A stretch of 64,000 bases of DNA from UMGS1696 sp964463375 (GCA_964463375.1 CAYXBQ010000003.1:62001-126000); one strand, 5' to 3'. Counted from the stretch's first letter, positions 25,027 to 33,788 are shown. The notes: generated from the letters alone by a model not told the origin. Made by a program: numbers and translations.

Positions 25027-27444
25027 TTACAGTGTCGTATAGGTGGGTTCCGCATTCCCCGGCAGGATGGGCGACAGCGGCATATCTTCCGCAGGGACAG
25101 CATCCGGCAGCGGTAGGGCAGCAGGCTTCACCAATGCGATATCCAGCACCTCGTCCACACGGGAGACCGGCGTAAAGGTCACCTCCTGCCGCACGATGGG
25201 GTCGATGTCCTCCAGATCCTTCAGGTTGGCCTGGGGGATGAGAATATGCCGGATCCCGGCGGTGTAGGCAGCGGTGGATTTCTCCCGCAGACCGCCAATG
25301 GGGATCACACGACCGGTCAGAGTGATCTCGCCGGTCATGGCAATGTCGCCCCGCACCGGGATCCCGGACAGCGCACTGACAAGGGAGGTGGTCAGCGTCA
25401 CACCGGCACTGGGCCCATCCTTGGGAATGGCACCCTCCGGCACGTGGATATGTATATCCTTCGTCTTGTAGAAATCCTCTTCGATCCCCAGCGTCTTGGC
25501 GTGGCTCCGGATGTAGCTGACGGCAATGTGGGCAGATTCCTTCATCACATCTCCTAAGGTACCGGTCAGCTCGATCTTGCCGGAGCCGGGCATGGGCAGT
25601 GCTTCAACCTTCAGCAGATCGCCGCCCACCTCGGTGTAGGCAAGCCCATTGGTCACGCCCACCTCCGCCTTGCCGGAGATCCCGTCGTCGATGAATTTTC
25701 TGCCGCCCAAAAAGTCCTTCAGGTTCTCCGCCGTGATGGAAACGGATTTCAGCTCCTCCTCCACGATCTTCTTGGCTGCCTTCCGACACAGGGCACCGAT
25801 CTCTCTTTCCAGCGTCCGCACACCGGATTCCCGGGTGTATCCCTGGATCAGCTCGGCAATGGCATCGTCGGAGAGGCGCAGTGTCCGCTTGTTCAGCCCA
25901 TGCCGCTTCAGCTGCTTCGGCAGCAAATGGTTCTTGGCAATGGACAGCTTTTCGGCAGGCGTATAGGTGTTCAGCTCAATGATCTCCATCCGGTCGATGA
26001 GAGGACGGGGAATGGTGTCCAGGGTGTTGGCGGTGGCAATGAAGAAGCACTCCGACAGATCCACCGGCATTTCGATAAAGTGATCCCGGAAGGCCTTGTT
26101 CTGCTCGGCATCCAGCACTTCCAGCAGGGCAGAGGCGGGGTCTCCATGGGCATCGGCGCACATCTTATCCACTTCGTCCAGCAGCATCAGGGGATTCATA
26201 GAGCCGCACTGGGTCAGCGCCGTGATGATCCGACCGGGCATGGAGGCCACATAGGTCTTTCTGTGCCCACGAATGTCCGATTCGTCCCGGATACCACCCA
26301 AAGATACCCGCACATATTTCCGCTTCATGGCATGGGCAATGGAGGCGGCCAAAGAGGTTTTCCCCACACCGGGAGGCCCGACCAGACAGATGATCTGGTG
26401 CCGCAGCTCCGGATTGAGCTGTTTTACGGCTAAATATTCCAGCAGCCGTTCCTTCACCTTTTGCAGCCCATCGTGATCGGCATCCAGGATCTTCCGAGCC
26501 GCATCGATGTCCACCCGGTCCGTGGTGCGCTTGTTCCAGGGAATGTCCAGACAAATGTCCAGATAGTTCCGCAAAACCGAGGCTTCCGGGGAACCAAAGG
26601 AGGATTTTTGCAGCCGGGACAGCTCCTTCATGAGCTTTTCTTCCACTTCCTTGGGCAGCTTGGCCTTCTGGATCCTGCCGTAGTAGTCGTCCTCGTCCCC
26701 TTCCTCCAGCTCGTTCTGGATGACCTTGAGCTGTTCCCGGAGGTAGTAATCCCGCTGGTTCTCGTCGATCTGCTCCTTGACCTTGTTGTGGATCTCCATT
26801 TCGGTCTCCAAAAGCTGGATCTCGTTTTCCATGATGACCACAGCCTTTTCCACCCGTTTGGTGGGGTCGGTCACCTCCAGCACCTGCTGCTTGTCTTCAA
26901 ACCGCACAAACAGACTGGATGCCAAAAAATCTGCCAGCAGTCCCGGATTGGTCAGGGAGCGGACAGCCAGCTGGAACTCGTCGGACACCGGCGGCAGGTA
27001 CTGTAGCATTTCCTCCATGGAATCGAGCAGCTCCCGGATCAGTGCCTCTGCATTTACATCGGTCGTAGAGGATTCGCCGGTCATGGTCTTGGAGATGATG
27101 TCCGCATACAGACAGTCGCTCTCCTTGATTATTTCGGAAATGTGTCCCCGGCACATGCCTTCTGCGATCACCCGGATGTTGCCATCGGGTCTTTTCAGGG
27201 TCTGCTTGATCTTGGCCACGCAACCAACGGTGTACAGATCCTTCCGATCCGGTGCTTCGCAGCGCAGATCCTTTTGTGCCACCAAAAATACATACATGTC
27301 TGCCGCCAACGCCGCTTCACATGCTTTTTTACTCATATCCCGTTCCAGTTCAAAATTGAGCGGAACAGAGGGAAAAGCCACCATGCCCCGCAGCGGTATC
27401 ACCGGCAGGGTCAGCTTCTCCACTTTTTCGATAAACCGAGCCAT
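25027..27444 (-). CDS. lon: ATP-dependent protease Lon (LonA type)
   Basis: An 805-residue AAA+ protease that degrades misfolded and regulatory proteins. Domains in order are an N-terminal LAN domain (LPVIPLRGMVAFPSVPLNFEL), a coiled coil (residues ~185-260), the ATPase with Walker A GPPGVGKTSLA and Walker B LLLDEVDKM, and a C-terminal protease. The catalytic serine lies in PKDGPSAGVT and the lysine in GGLREKSTAA. The start at 27444 follows GGAGATTTTTATAT. A TATAAT -10 lies upstream at 27494-27489 on the minus strand, without a good -35 or a CIRCE element. Confidence 0.97.
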   Translation of the reverse strand: MARFIEKVEKLTLPVIPLRGMVAFPSVPLNFELERDMSKKACEAALAADMYVFLVAQKDLRCEAPDRKDLYTVGCVAKIKQTLKRPDGNIRVIAEGMCRGHISEIIKESDCLYADIISKTMTGESSTTDVNAEALIRELLDSMEEMLQYLPPVSDEFQLAVRSLTNPGLLADFLASSLFVRFEDKQQVLEVTDPTKRVEKAVVIMENEIQLLETEMEIHNKVKEQIDENQRDYYLREQLKVIQNELEEGDEDDYYGRIQKAKLPKEVEEKLMKELSRLQKSSFGSPEASVLRNYLDICLDIPWNKRTTDRVDIDAARKILDADHDGLQKVKERLLEYLAVKQLNPELRHQIICLVGPPGVGKTSLAASIAHAMKRKYVRVSLGGIRDESDIRGHRKTYVASMPGRIITALTQCGSMNPLMLLDEVDKMCADAHGDPASALLEVLDAEQNKAFRDHFIEMPVDLSECFFIATANTLDTIPRPLIDRMEIIELNTYTPAEKLSIAKNHLLPKQLKRHGLNKRTLRLSDDAIAELIQGYTRESGVRTLEREIGALCRKAAKKIVEEELKSVSITAENLKDFLGGRKFIDDGISGKAEVGVTNGLAYTEVGGDLLKVEALPMPGSGKIELTGTLGDVMKESAHIAVSYIRSHAKTLGIEEDFYKTKDIHIHVPEGAIPKDGPSAGVTLTTSLVSALSGIPVRGDIAMTGEITLTGRVIPIGGLREKSTAAYTAGIRHILIPQANLKDLEDIDPIVRQEVTFTPVSRVDEVLDIALVKPAALPLPDAVPAEDMPLSPILPGNAEPTYTTL

Positions 27445-27584
27445 ATATAAAAATCTCCATTCTAAGTTTACAATAAACATTCCCCTTTATTATACCACAG
27501 AACCGCCCGCAATTCTACAGGGAATTATGAATATTTGTAACTTTTTTCTGCCGCTGTCACCGAAAAACCTGCCGATCGGGCAAC

Positions 27585-27616
27585 GAAAAAGATCCCCTAT
27601 GCCCAGATAGAGGATC
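27585..27616 (-). terminator. Terminator after the manA unit
   Basis: On the minus strand GATCCTCTAT and ATAGGGGATC form a 10-bp stem with one G-U pair and a 6-nt loop, followed by TTTTTCG. It separates the manA/ROK unit from lon. Confidence 0.85.
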
Positions 27617-27625
27617 TGTTCCATA

Positions 27626-27841
27626 TCATTTGTCCCGCAGGAGCGCCCGGATCGCCAAAACCAGTCCCACGACCGCCAACGCCGTAAAGAGCACGAGCAC
27701 GACCCATTCTGCGCCACGGAAGCAGCCGAACACCACGCTGTTTGCCCCCGGCTGACAATTGCATACCACAGCGATGGTCTAGCCCACAAAGCCGATCACG
27801 CCGCTCAGCAGCAGACCCAACGCAAAAAGCAGCTTTTTCAT
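27626..27841 (-). pseudogene. Small two-helix membrane protein gene interrupted by an amber codon
   Basis: From an ATG at 27841 the frame reads MKKLLFALGLLLSGVIGFVG, then TAG (27781-27779), then continues open for 50 codons to TGA at 27628. The second part encodes a hydrophobic segment (WVVLVLFTALAVVGLVLAIRALL). The two parts make a sensible 71-residue protein with two membrane helices if the amber codon were read through. GGTGAGG lies 7 bp before the ATG, overlapping the manA stop, so it is coupled to manA. A recent nonsense mutation, a sequencing error or stop-codon read-through would all explain it. Confidence 0.55.
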
Positions 27842-27850
27842 ACACGTACC

Positions 27851-28831
27851 TCACCCATTGACCGTGGTGACCAGTGCTACAGCATCGCCGGACAGGGTCA
27901 CACTGCCCATTCCGGCAGGCAGGAAGAAGCTGTCCCCCGTGGTGATCTCGTACCGGGTGCCGTCGTGCTCTAAGTACGCATTGTCTGCGTGCAGCACCAG
28001 CACCGACTTAAAGCTCTTGTCGCTGACAAAGAAATCCGTGTTCCCATCCACCGAGGTGATGTGCTTTTTTACCTTGAAGTATTTGCAGTTGCAGATGGTC
28101 TTCCCATGCTTGTCCGGTCCGGCTTCGTACCGCAGTGCCTGTACCTCTGCATCCGTGCGCACCTGCACCACATCCAGTGCCTGTGCCACGTGCAGCTGCC
28201 GGAGAGACCCATCGGCCTGTCGTCTGTCGTAGTCGTAGACCCGGTAGGTCACGTTGGAGTTCTGTTGGATCTCGGCGATCAGGCACCCGGCACCAATGGC
28301 GTGTACCTGTCCGGAGGGAATGAAGTAGCATTCGCCTGCCTGCACCGGCACATACCGCAGTACCGATTCCGTCTTGCCCTCGGTGACCGCACGGGCAAAC
28401 TCCTCCTGTGTACAGCCATCCTTCAGGCCGTATACCAGCTTTGCATCCTCGGTGGCCTCCACGATATACCACATTTCCATTTTGCCCAGCTCCCCTTCGT
28501 GGGACAGAGCATAGTCGTCCCCGGGATGCACCTGGATGGAAAGGTCGTCGCGGGCATCGATGAACTTGATCAGGATGGGGAACCGATCCCCCTTGACCCC
28601 GTTGTACCCCAAAATAGACCGGGGATTGTACCGGATGAATTCATCCAGCGGCACACCGGTGTAGTCTCCGCTGTCGATCACGCTCATCCCGTCCGGCCGC
28701 ACCGTCAGCTCCCAGCTCTCTGCCAGCTTGTCAAAGGGTGCCTGCTTGTGGTAACGTTGCTTCAGGCGGTCTCCTCCCCACAGGATCTCTTTGGTCACGG
28801 GACGCAGTTTCATCGGATATTTTTTCAGCAT
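27851..28831 (-). CDS. manA: Mannose-6-phosphate isomerase, class I
   Basis: A 326-residue cupin-fold zinc enzyme that converts mannose-6-phosphate to fructose-6-phosphate. Features are EILWGGDRLKQ near the N-terminus, the metal-binding LSIQVHPGDDYA and EMWYIVEA segments, and GECYFIPSGQVHAIGAG with the active-site histidine. It is the short bacterial form. The start follows AGGAAAGGA. A ROK-type regulator gene lies just upstream in the same direction, suggesting local control of mannose use. Confidence 0.95.
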   Translation of the reverse strand: MLKKYPMKLRPVTKEILWGGDRLKQRYHKQAPFDKLAESWELTVRPDGMSVIDSGDYTGVPLDEFIRYNPRSILGYNGVKGDRFPILIKFIDARDDLSIQVHPGDDYALSHEGELGKMEMWYIVEATEDAKLVYGLKDGCTQEEFARAVTEGKTESVLRYVPVQAGECYFIPSGQVHAIGAGCLIAEIQQNSNVTYRVYDYDRRQADGSLRQLHVAQALDVVQVRTDAEVQALRYEAGPDKHGKTICNCKYFKVKKHITSVDGNTDFFVSDKSFKSVLVLHADNAYLEHDGTRYEITTGDSFFLPAGMGSVTLSGDAVALVTTVNG

Positions 28832-28875
28832 AGTAGATTCCTTTCCTAAGGCTATGGTGGTATGACAAATTTGTG

Positions 28876-28932
28876 TATATCGGTTTGTGGTAGCTATATC
28901 GGTTGGCTTTAGCTATACCGGTTAGCGTTAGC
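28876..28932. repeat. Three imperfect 19-bp tandem repeats between ROK gene and manA
   Basis: Three head-to-tail 19-bp units (28876-28894, 28895-28913, 28914-28932) share the form TATATCGGTT-N6-AGC, and a decayed fourth runs into the ROK stop codon at 28941. The units have an exact 19-bp period. They could be regulator-binding iterons or a slipped-strand duplication. Confidence 0.7.
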
Positions 28933-28940
28933 GACACCGA

Positions 28941-30020
28941 TCAGTCCGGCTCTTCCAGCGCATGGTACAGCCACATTTGCCGCAGCTGCATGGTAAGTCC
29001 CCGGTGTGCATGCCGGAACTTGGCGCAGGTGATCTGGATCTCCGGTAATCGAATACTCGATCGGCTTGCTTCCATCGTCTCCGTCGCAGCAGAACCCATG
29101 GTGTCCAGCAGCAGCGGCAGCATAGTCTCCCGTGCCTCCGGAGCCGTTCGCAGCCGTTCGCAGTCTAAGATGACCGTGTCCGGTGCCAGCACCTGTATGG
29201 TGTTGTACAGCGGCACAGCTACGACCGAAACGATCTCCTCCGGTGTCTGTGCCTGTCGCAGGGCATCCCCCAATCGTTGCCCATTCGGCAGCACAAGCTC
29301 TCCGAATTGACAAGGCTGCGTGTGCCCATGGAGAAACCGTCCCTCTGCCAAAAATGCACCGGTGGTGATCTCCTCCCCTAAGAACCAGTAGAGGATATTC
29401 TTTTCCTCTGAATTTTCGATGGCTGCAATATGGGACAGGGCTGCCGCATTTTCGCTGGCCTCCAAAAACAGCGGGAACCCGGTGAAGACCCGCTCCACCT
29501 CTTCCCGGATGGCAATGTCTTCCATGCCCGGCACACGGGGCGCACAGATCCGGTCGGCATTGGCATCGTATCGTCCCGGCAAGGAGACCCCGATCCCAAA
29601 GCAGCTGGACAGGTCGTAGTGCTCCACCACATGGGTCAGTGCTTCTTCCAAAAACGCATGCAGCTCGTCGATCACGGAGCCAACCTCGCCACAGGGACGA
29701 CGCACCTTCTCCCGCAGTCCCAGCCGCAGATCCAGAACGGAAAATCGGAAGGGCAGGCAGGACAGATCCAGATTTAGGGCGAACCGATCCGGGTGGATCT
29801 GCAAAAGCCCGGCGCGCCGCCCAACTGTGGCACGCACCTGCTTCTCCTGGGTGAGGATCCCCATGTCCAATAAGGTATCCACCACCTTGCCCACTGTGAC
29901 CAGACTCAGACCGGTTTGCCCGGCGATCTGCGCACGGCTGACCTGATCGGCGGCAGCGATGGCATGAAAGATCGCCTTGACGCTTTCCCAACGTATGGAT
30001 TTCATATTCATAGGACCCAT
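28941..30020 (-). CDS. ROK family transcriptional regulator (NagC/XylR type)
   Basis: A 359-residue regulator. An N-terminal winged helix (VKAIFHAIAAADQVSRAQIAGQTGLSLVTVGKVVDTLLDMGIL) is joined to a ROK sugar-kinase-like domain (FGIGVSLPGRYDANADRICAPR, ENAAALSHIAA). The canonical ROK zinc motif CGxxGCxE is missing and replaced by GHTQPCQFGELVLPNG, so it is a divergent regulator rather than a sugar kinase. GGAGG lies 12 bp before the ATG at 30020. Starts at 30011 and 30005 are alternatives. It probably controls manA downstream. Confidence 0.82.
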   Translation of the reverse strand: MGPMNMKSIRWESVKAIFHAIAAADQVSRAQIAGQTGLSLVTVGKVVDTLLDMGILTQEKQVRATVGRRAGLLQIHPDRFALNLDLSCLPFRFSVLDLRLGLREKVRRPCGEVGSVIDELHAFLEEALTHVVEHYDLSSCFGIGVSLPGRYDANADRICAPRVPGMEDIAIREEVERVFTGFPLFLEASENAAALSHIAAIENSEEKNILYWFLGEEITTGAFLAEGRFLHGHTQPCQFGELVLPNGQRLGDALRQAQTPEEIVSVVAVPLYNTIQVLAPDTVILDCERLRTAPEARETMLPLLLDTMGSAATETMEASRSSIRLPEIQITCAKFRHAHRGLTMQLRQMWLYHALEEPD

Positions 30021-30065
30021 AAGAACGATATGCCTCCACTGCGTATTTCGATGGTTTCTATTCAT

Positions 30066-30094
30066 ATTATACAGGCAATCGCCGGATTTGTCAA
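30066..30094 (-). promoter_or_regulatory. Promoter of the ROK regulator gene
   Basis: On the minus strand TTGACA (30094-30089), 17 bp, TATAAT (30071-30066): both hexamers are consensus. Confidence 0.85.
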
Positions 30095-30246
30095 GGGTCT
30101 TTGCGTGAATCCGCACGAAAACACAGCATGTCTCCCCATTTTTTGTACCCGACCGTGTATCCCCTTGCCACCGAGCCGCTATCGTTAGACTGTTGCCTTA
30201 TCGTGGGTGCGGTATGTAGAATTTTGCAAAAAAATGCGATTAGCCC

Positions 30247-30275
30247 TTGACATTGGTGTTAGGCGGCTGTATAAT
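30247..30275 (+). promoter_or_regulatory. Consensus promoter of the BlaI-like operon
   Basis: TTGACA (30247-30252), exactly 17 bp, TATAAT (30270-30275). A perfect promoter driving a repressor gene suggests that the operon is held down by its own repressor. Confidence 0.85.
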
Positions 30276-30322
30276 ACAGATAGATCAAACAAAAACACAT
30301 GGGCAAAGGGGGACGAGCGACC

Positions 30323-30766
30323 ATGAACGACCATATGGAAGACAGACTGCGGCAGCAGATCGCCGAAATGCTGGATAGAGCAGAGGACGTGGACTACGAG
30401 CTTCAGCTGCCGGAGACCGAATACGATGTGATGTGCGCCGTGTGGGACGGAGAGCTCCCCATCACCACCGGCTATCTGATGCAGGTGCTGGGCCACAAAC
30501 GAGGCTGGAAAACCCCCACGCTGATCTCCTTCCTCCAGCGTCTGGAGGGACGAGGCTACATCGCATCGGTGAAAAACGGCAGGGAACGGTGCTACTTCCC
30601 GTTGGCAGAGAAAAAACGGTATCAGGAGGCGGTGACCCGGCGGTTCGTGGAGAAGTACCACGGCGGCTCCTTTTTGGACCTGCTGGATGCTCTGTTCCCG
30701 GATCGACAGATGGCAGATGCCGACATCGATGCGCTGCTCACGTGGCTGCAGGGCGGGGTACGCTGA
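30323..30766 (+). CDS. BlaI/MecI-type winged-helix repressor
   Basis: A 147-residue protein with a BlaI-like N-terminal winged helix: LPETEYDVMCAVWDGELPITTGYLMQVLGHKRGWKTPTLISFLQRLEGRGYIASVKNGRERCYFPL. A C-terminal dimerisation helix pair follows. BlaI proteins normally repress beta-lactamase genes and are cleaved through BlaR1, but no BlaR1 or beta-lactamase gene is nearby. The ATG at 30323 follows AAAGGGGGAC. The stop codon overlaps the next start by one base (TGATG), so the two genes are coupled. Confidence 0.85.
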   Translation: MNDHMEDRLRQQIAEMLDRAEDVDYELQLPETEYDVMCAVWDGELPITTGYLMQVLGHKRGWKTPTLISFLQRLEGRGYIASVKNGRERCYFPLAEKKRYQEAVTRRFVEKYHGGSFLDLLDALFPDRQMADADIDALLTWLQGGVR

Positions 30767-31587
30767 TGGCGTTGGAAGTCAACAAGCCCCGGTTCTACGA
30801 CATCGTCCAGCAGGTCACGACCACCGAACACGAACGGTTCAACATCGGCACCTATCAGGAAAAAAAGCTACACCTGTTCATGAAAAATTACTTCGAGTCC
30901 GACCCGGCCTGTCAGGAGATCCCCTACGCCGGATACGTGGCCGACATCAAGCGGGACGACTGCATCATCGAGATCGAGACCAGTGGCTTCTGCGGCCTGC
31001 GGAATAAGTTGGCGGCCTATCTGCCCGAATGCCGGGTCACGCTGGTGTATCCCATCGCAGCCGTGCGTGCCCTGTCCTGGATCGATCCGGTGAGCGGCGA
31101 GATCTCCCCCCGGCGCAAATCCCCCAAGAAGGAGAACGTCTACGACCTGCTGTTTCAGGGGATCTACATTTTAGACTACCTGTCCCATCCCAACCTGACC
31201 ATTGCCGGCATGTGCATGGAGATCCAGGAGTACCGGCTACAGGATGGCTGGAACTGGAACAAAAAGCGTGGCTCCCACCGCTACGAATGTATGCCCACGG
31301 ATCTATACGACATCGTGTCCATCACCACACTGGCCGACTATGCCGCACTGCTGCCGGATTCCTGTGTGACGGACTTCACCTTTGCCCAGTTCTGCCATGG
31401 TATCGGAAAGAGCCAGCGGGTCGGCCGGGCAGTGCTGAAGGTGTTCCAGACCTTAGGCTTGATAGCACAGACGGGCAAAAAGGGACGGTATTATCTGTAC
31501 GCCCGCACCCCTTTGGCAGCGGCATGCATGGGAGAACAAAGCACGGCAGAGCCGCAGTCCCCGCCGCTTGTGGGGGAGAATTCTTAA
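30766..31587 (+). CDS. Uncharacterised protein with possible PD-(D/E)XK nuclease fold and C-terminal winged helix
   Basis: A 273-residue protein I cannot name. Residues 25-90 look like a PD-(D/E)XK core: Glu32 in helix 1 (IGTYQEKKLHLFMKNYF), Asp60 (YVADIK), then the strand IIEIETSGF with Glu69 and Glu71, and a helix GLRNKLAAYLP followed by RVTLVYPI. The usual final lysine is replaced, so activity is uncertain. The C-terminal part (residues ~205-265) resembles a winged helix. It is translationally coupled to the BlaI-like repressor, which probably controls it. An in-frame upstream extension lies inside that gene and is rejected. Confidence 0.6.
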   Translation: MALEVNKPRFYDIVQQVTTTEHERFNIGTYQEKKLHLFMKNYFESDPACQEIPYAGYVADIKRDDCIIEIETSGFCGLRNKLAAYLPECRVTLVYPIAAVRALSWIDPVSGEISPRRKSPKKENVYDLLFQGIYILDYLSHPNLTIAGMCMEIQEYRLQDGWNWNKKRGSHRYECMPTDLYDIVSITTLADYAALLPDSCVTDFTFAQFCHGIGKSQRVGRAVLKVFQTLGLIAQTGKKGRYYLYARTPLAAACMGEQSTAEPQSPPLVGENS

Positions 31588-31624
31588 GTTTTTCTGAGAG
31601 TTTTCTACAATTTTGAAAAACCCC

Positions 31625-31653
31625 TTGCAATTTCGGTGTGGATTGCGTATAAT
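31625..31653 (+). promoter_or_regulatory. Promoter of the sugar isomerase gene
   Basis: TTGCAA (31625-31630), 17 bp, TATAAT (31648-31653), about 50 bp ahead of the start codon. Confidence 0.75.
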
Positions 31654-31703
31654 AGATATAGCAAATTCTGCAAAAATCTTTCACAAAAAGGATGGAAATC
31701 ACA

Positions 31704-32423
31704 ATGACTTACGGTATTCAGATGTATAGCCTCCGGGACATCACCGGGGAAGACTTAGACGGCGCACTGCAGGCAGTTGCCGAAATGGGCTACAAGACGG
31801 TAGAATTCGCCGGCTTCTTTGGCCACTCCGCAGAAGACGTAAAGGCTATGCTGGACAAGTACGGTCTGGTATGTGCCGGTACCCACTCCGGACTGGCCGA
31901 TCTGCAGAACAACTTCGAAGAAACGGTCAAGTACCACAAGACCATCGGCAACACCAAGTACATCATCCCCGGCCACGACCTGAGCACTCGTGAAAAGCTG
32001 GACGCTTTCATCGACGCTTGCAACGAGATCGCTCCCAAGCTCCGTGCCGAAGGGATCGAGCTGGGCTTCCACAACCACTCCGGTGAATTCATCCCCACCG
32101 CTGAGGGCTATGTGATCCACACCGAGCTGGAAAAGAGATGCGACCTGTTCTTCGAGCTGGACTGCTACTGGGCCTATGTTGCCAAGCTGGATCCCGTGGC
32201 TACCCTGGAAAGACTGGGCGACTGCGTTAAGTGCATCCACCTGAAGGACGGCTCTCCCGAAGGCAAGGGCTGCTCTCTGGGTCTGGGTTCCGCTCCCGTC
32301 AAGGCCGTTCGGGAATACGCACTGGCACACGATCTGGGCATCGTAGTAGAAAGCGAAGGCCTGGAACCCACTGGTAAGGAAGAAGTAAAGCGCTGCATCG
32401 ACTTCCTGAAGAGCCTGGACTAA
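31704..32423 (+). CDS. Sugar phosphate isomerase/epimerase (xylose-isomerase-like TIM barrel)
   Basis: A 239-residue TIM-barrel protein of the AP_endonuc_2/xylose isomerase-like group (YcjR, IolE relatives). Metal-site candidates lie in VEFAGFFGHSAED, ELGFHNHSGEF, FFELDCYWA and CIHLKDGSPEG, the usual E/H/D/H pattern. Substrate unknown. Members often work with Gfo/Idh/MocA dehydrogenases, but none is adjacent here. The ATG at 31704 follows AAGGATGG. An ATG 12 bp upstream is part of that ribosome site. Confidence 0.88.
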   Translation: MTYGIQMYSLRDITGEDLDGALQAVAEMGYKTVEFAGFFGHSAEDVKAMLDKYGLVCAGTHSGLADLQNNFEETVKYHKTIGNTKYIIPGHDLSTREKLDAFIDACNEIAPKLRAEGIELGFHNHSGEFIPTAEGYVIHTELEKRCDLFFELDCYWAYVAKLDPVATLERLGDCVKCIHLKDGSPEGKGCSLGLGSAPVKAVREYALAHDLGIVVESEGLEPTGKEEVKRCIDFLKSLD

Positions 32424-32446
32424 TTTCGTCTACAGAATCATAAGGC

Positions 32447-32496
32447 TGAATGTGCGCCTGAAATGCTGATACCAATGGCGTTTTGGGCGCATTTTC
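32447..32496 (+). terminator. Possible terminator after the sugar isomerase
   Basis: TGCGCC (32453-32458) and GGCGCA (32486-32491) followed by TTTT. The stem is short and the loop 27 nt, so support is moderate. Confidence 0.4.
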
Positions 32497-32543
32497 CACT
32501 TTTCGCAAAGCCACCGACATCCATATAGAAGGAGTATCGTACG

Positions 32544-33722
32544 TTGTCTAAGAAGAAAAAGATCCCGCTTCCGCTCATTGCGCTGGGCTATGTGTTCAGT
32601 CCACCGGCGGGCGTTGTGCTGACGCTGCTGCGTGTTTTCACCGACGCCGTGGACGGGAAAAAAGAAACGGAGACACCGAAGGCCACCCCAGCGCCTGCCC
32701 GGGAAAAAGCGCAGGAAAAAACAGATGCCACGGAAAAGATGACCGCCGAGTCTGCCGCCAAACGCAGCGGGATCAGCGTACCGGCACTGGTGCTGGGTAT
32801 TTTTGCCATCCTGTTCCTGCTGTGTGCGGGGATCGTTCTGCTGTCTTCCATTGGTTCTTTTGGGCTGAGTGAACTGAGTGGTCTTCTGGTGCTTCTTTTC
32901 TTAGCCGCTGCGTGCGGTGTTCCTTCTCTGCATTTCAAGAAGCAGCACGACGAACGAAATGTGATCCGCTCCATCATCGGTAAGCGGGAGACCATTCTGC
33001 TGTCTCAGCTGGCCTCTGCCGCCGACATGAAGCCGAAAAAGCTGCGCAAGGCATTGCAGTCCATGATCAACAAGGGCGAGTTTGGGGAGGAAGCGTACAT
33101 CGATCTGTCCTCCGGCCGATTCATGCGTCACCCGGATGAAATGGAAGAAATGCTGCGTCAGGCGGCGGAAATGCCTGCGGAACCGGAGCCGACAACAGAA
33201 GCCGAGGGACCCGACAACTTCCGTGCCATCATCCTGCAGATCCGCAAGCGCAACGACGACATCAAGGACTACGCCGTCTCCGAGCGCATCTACCGGATCG
33301 AGGAGCACACCCAGAACATCTTCGACTACGTCACCGCCCACCCGGAGGCCATGCCCCAGATCCGCTCCTTCATGAACTATTATCTCCCCACCACCTTAAA
33401 GCTGCTGGATTCCTATAGCCGGATCGAGCAGATGGGCGTGGCGGGCGAGAACATGAAAAAGTCCAAGGAGAACATCGAGCAGATCTTAGATGCTTTGGTG
33501 GTGGGCTTCGAGCAGCAGGTGGACAAGCTGTTCGCCAACGAATCCATCGACATCTCCAGCGAGATCAGCGTACTGGAGACCATGATGAAGCAGGACGGTC
33601 TGGACGGCAGAAGCGATTTTGCCCCGGATCTGACAGAATCCGCAGAAGCACTTGGCTACACGCCCGGCTTCACGGATGATCTGACAGACGGCGGTATGGC
33701 TGCCCAGACAAAGCCGGAATAA
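32544..33722 (+). CDS. XpaC-like membrane protein (5-bromo-4-chloroindolyl phosphate hydrolysis family)
   Basis: A 392-residue protein. An N-terminal hydrophobic segment (LPLIALGYVFSPPAGVVLTLLRVF), a charged linker, two membrane helices (residues ~75-130), then a winged-helix-like part (RETILLSQLASAADMKPKKLRKALQSMINKGEF). The XpaC domain follows, with IYRIEEHTQNIFDYVTAHPEAMPQIRSFMNYYLPTTLKLLDSY. The molecular function of XpaC is poorly known; in Bacilli it often accompanies tellurite-resistance TelA, which is absent here. It starts at TTG, supported by AAGGAG 9 bp upstream with no in-frame ATG nearby. Confidence 0.8.
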   Translation: MSKKKKIPLPLIALGYVFSPPAGVVLTLLRVFTDAVDGKKETETPKATPAPAREKAQEKTDATEKMTAESAAKRSGISVPALVLGIFAILFLLCAGIVLLSSIGSFGLSELSGLLVLLFLAAACGVPSLHFKKQHDERNVIRSIIGKRETILLSQLASAADMKPKKLRKALQSMINKGEFGEEAYIDLSSGRFMRHPDEMEEMLRQAAEMPAEPEPTTEAEGPDNFRAIILQIRKRNDDIKDYAVSERIYRIEEHTQNIFDYVTAHPEAMPQIRSFMNYYLPTTLKLLDSYSRIEQMGVAGENMKKSKENIEQILDALVVGFEQQVDKLFANESIDISSEISVLETMMKQDGLDGRSDFAPDLTESAEALGYTPGFTDDLTDGGMAAQTKPE

Positions 33723-33732
33723 AATTTGGCAT

Positions 33733-33788
33733 AAAAATACCCCTGTGCGACCGTGTCGTTTATACGATCGACTGCACAGGGGTTTTTC
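33733..33788. terminator. Bidirectional terminator between XpaC-like and GtrA genes
   Basis: ACCCCTGTGC (33739-33748) and GCACAGGGGT (33774-33783) form a 10-bp stem with A and T runs outside. Confidence 0.85.

Larger units (their letters stand above)
30021..30322. other. 302-bp divergent intergenic region
   Basis: It contains two outward near-perfect promoters (listed separately). Between them (about 30100-30240) I see no gene, terminator or repeat. Confidence 0.6.
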
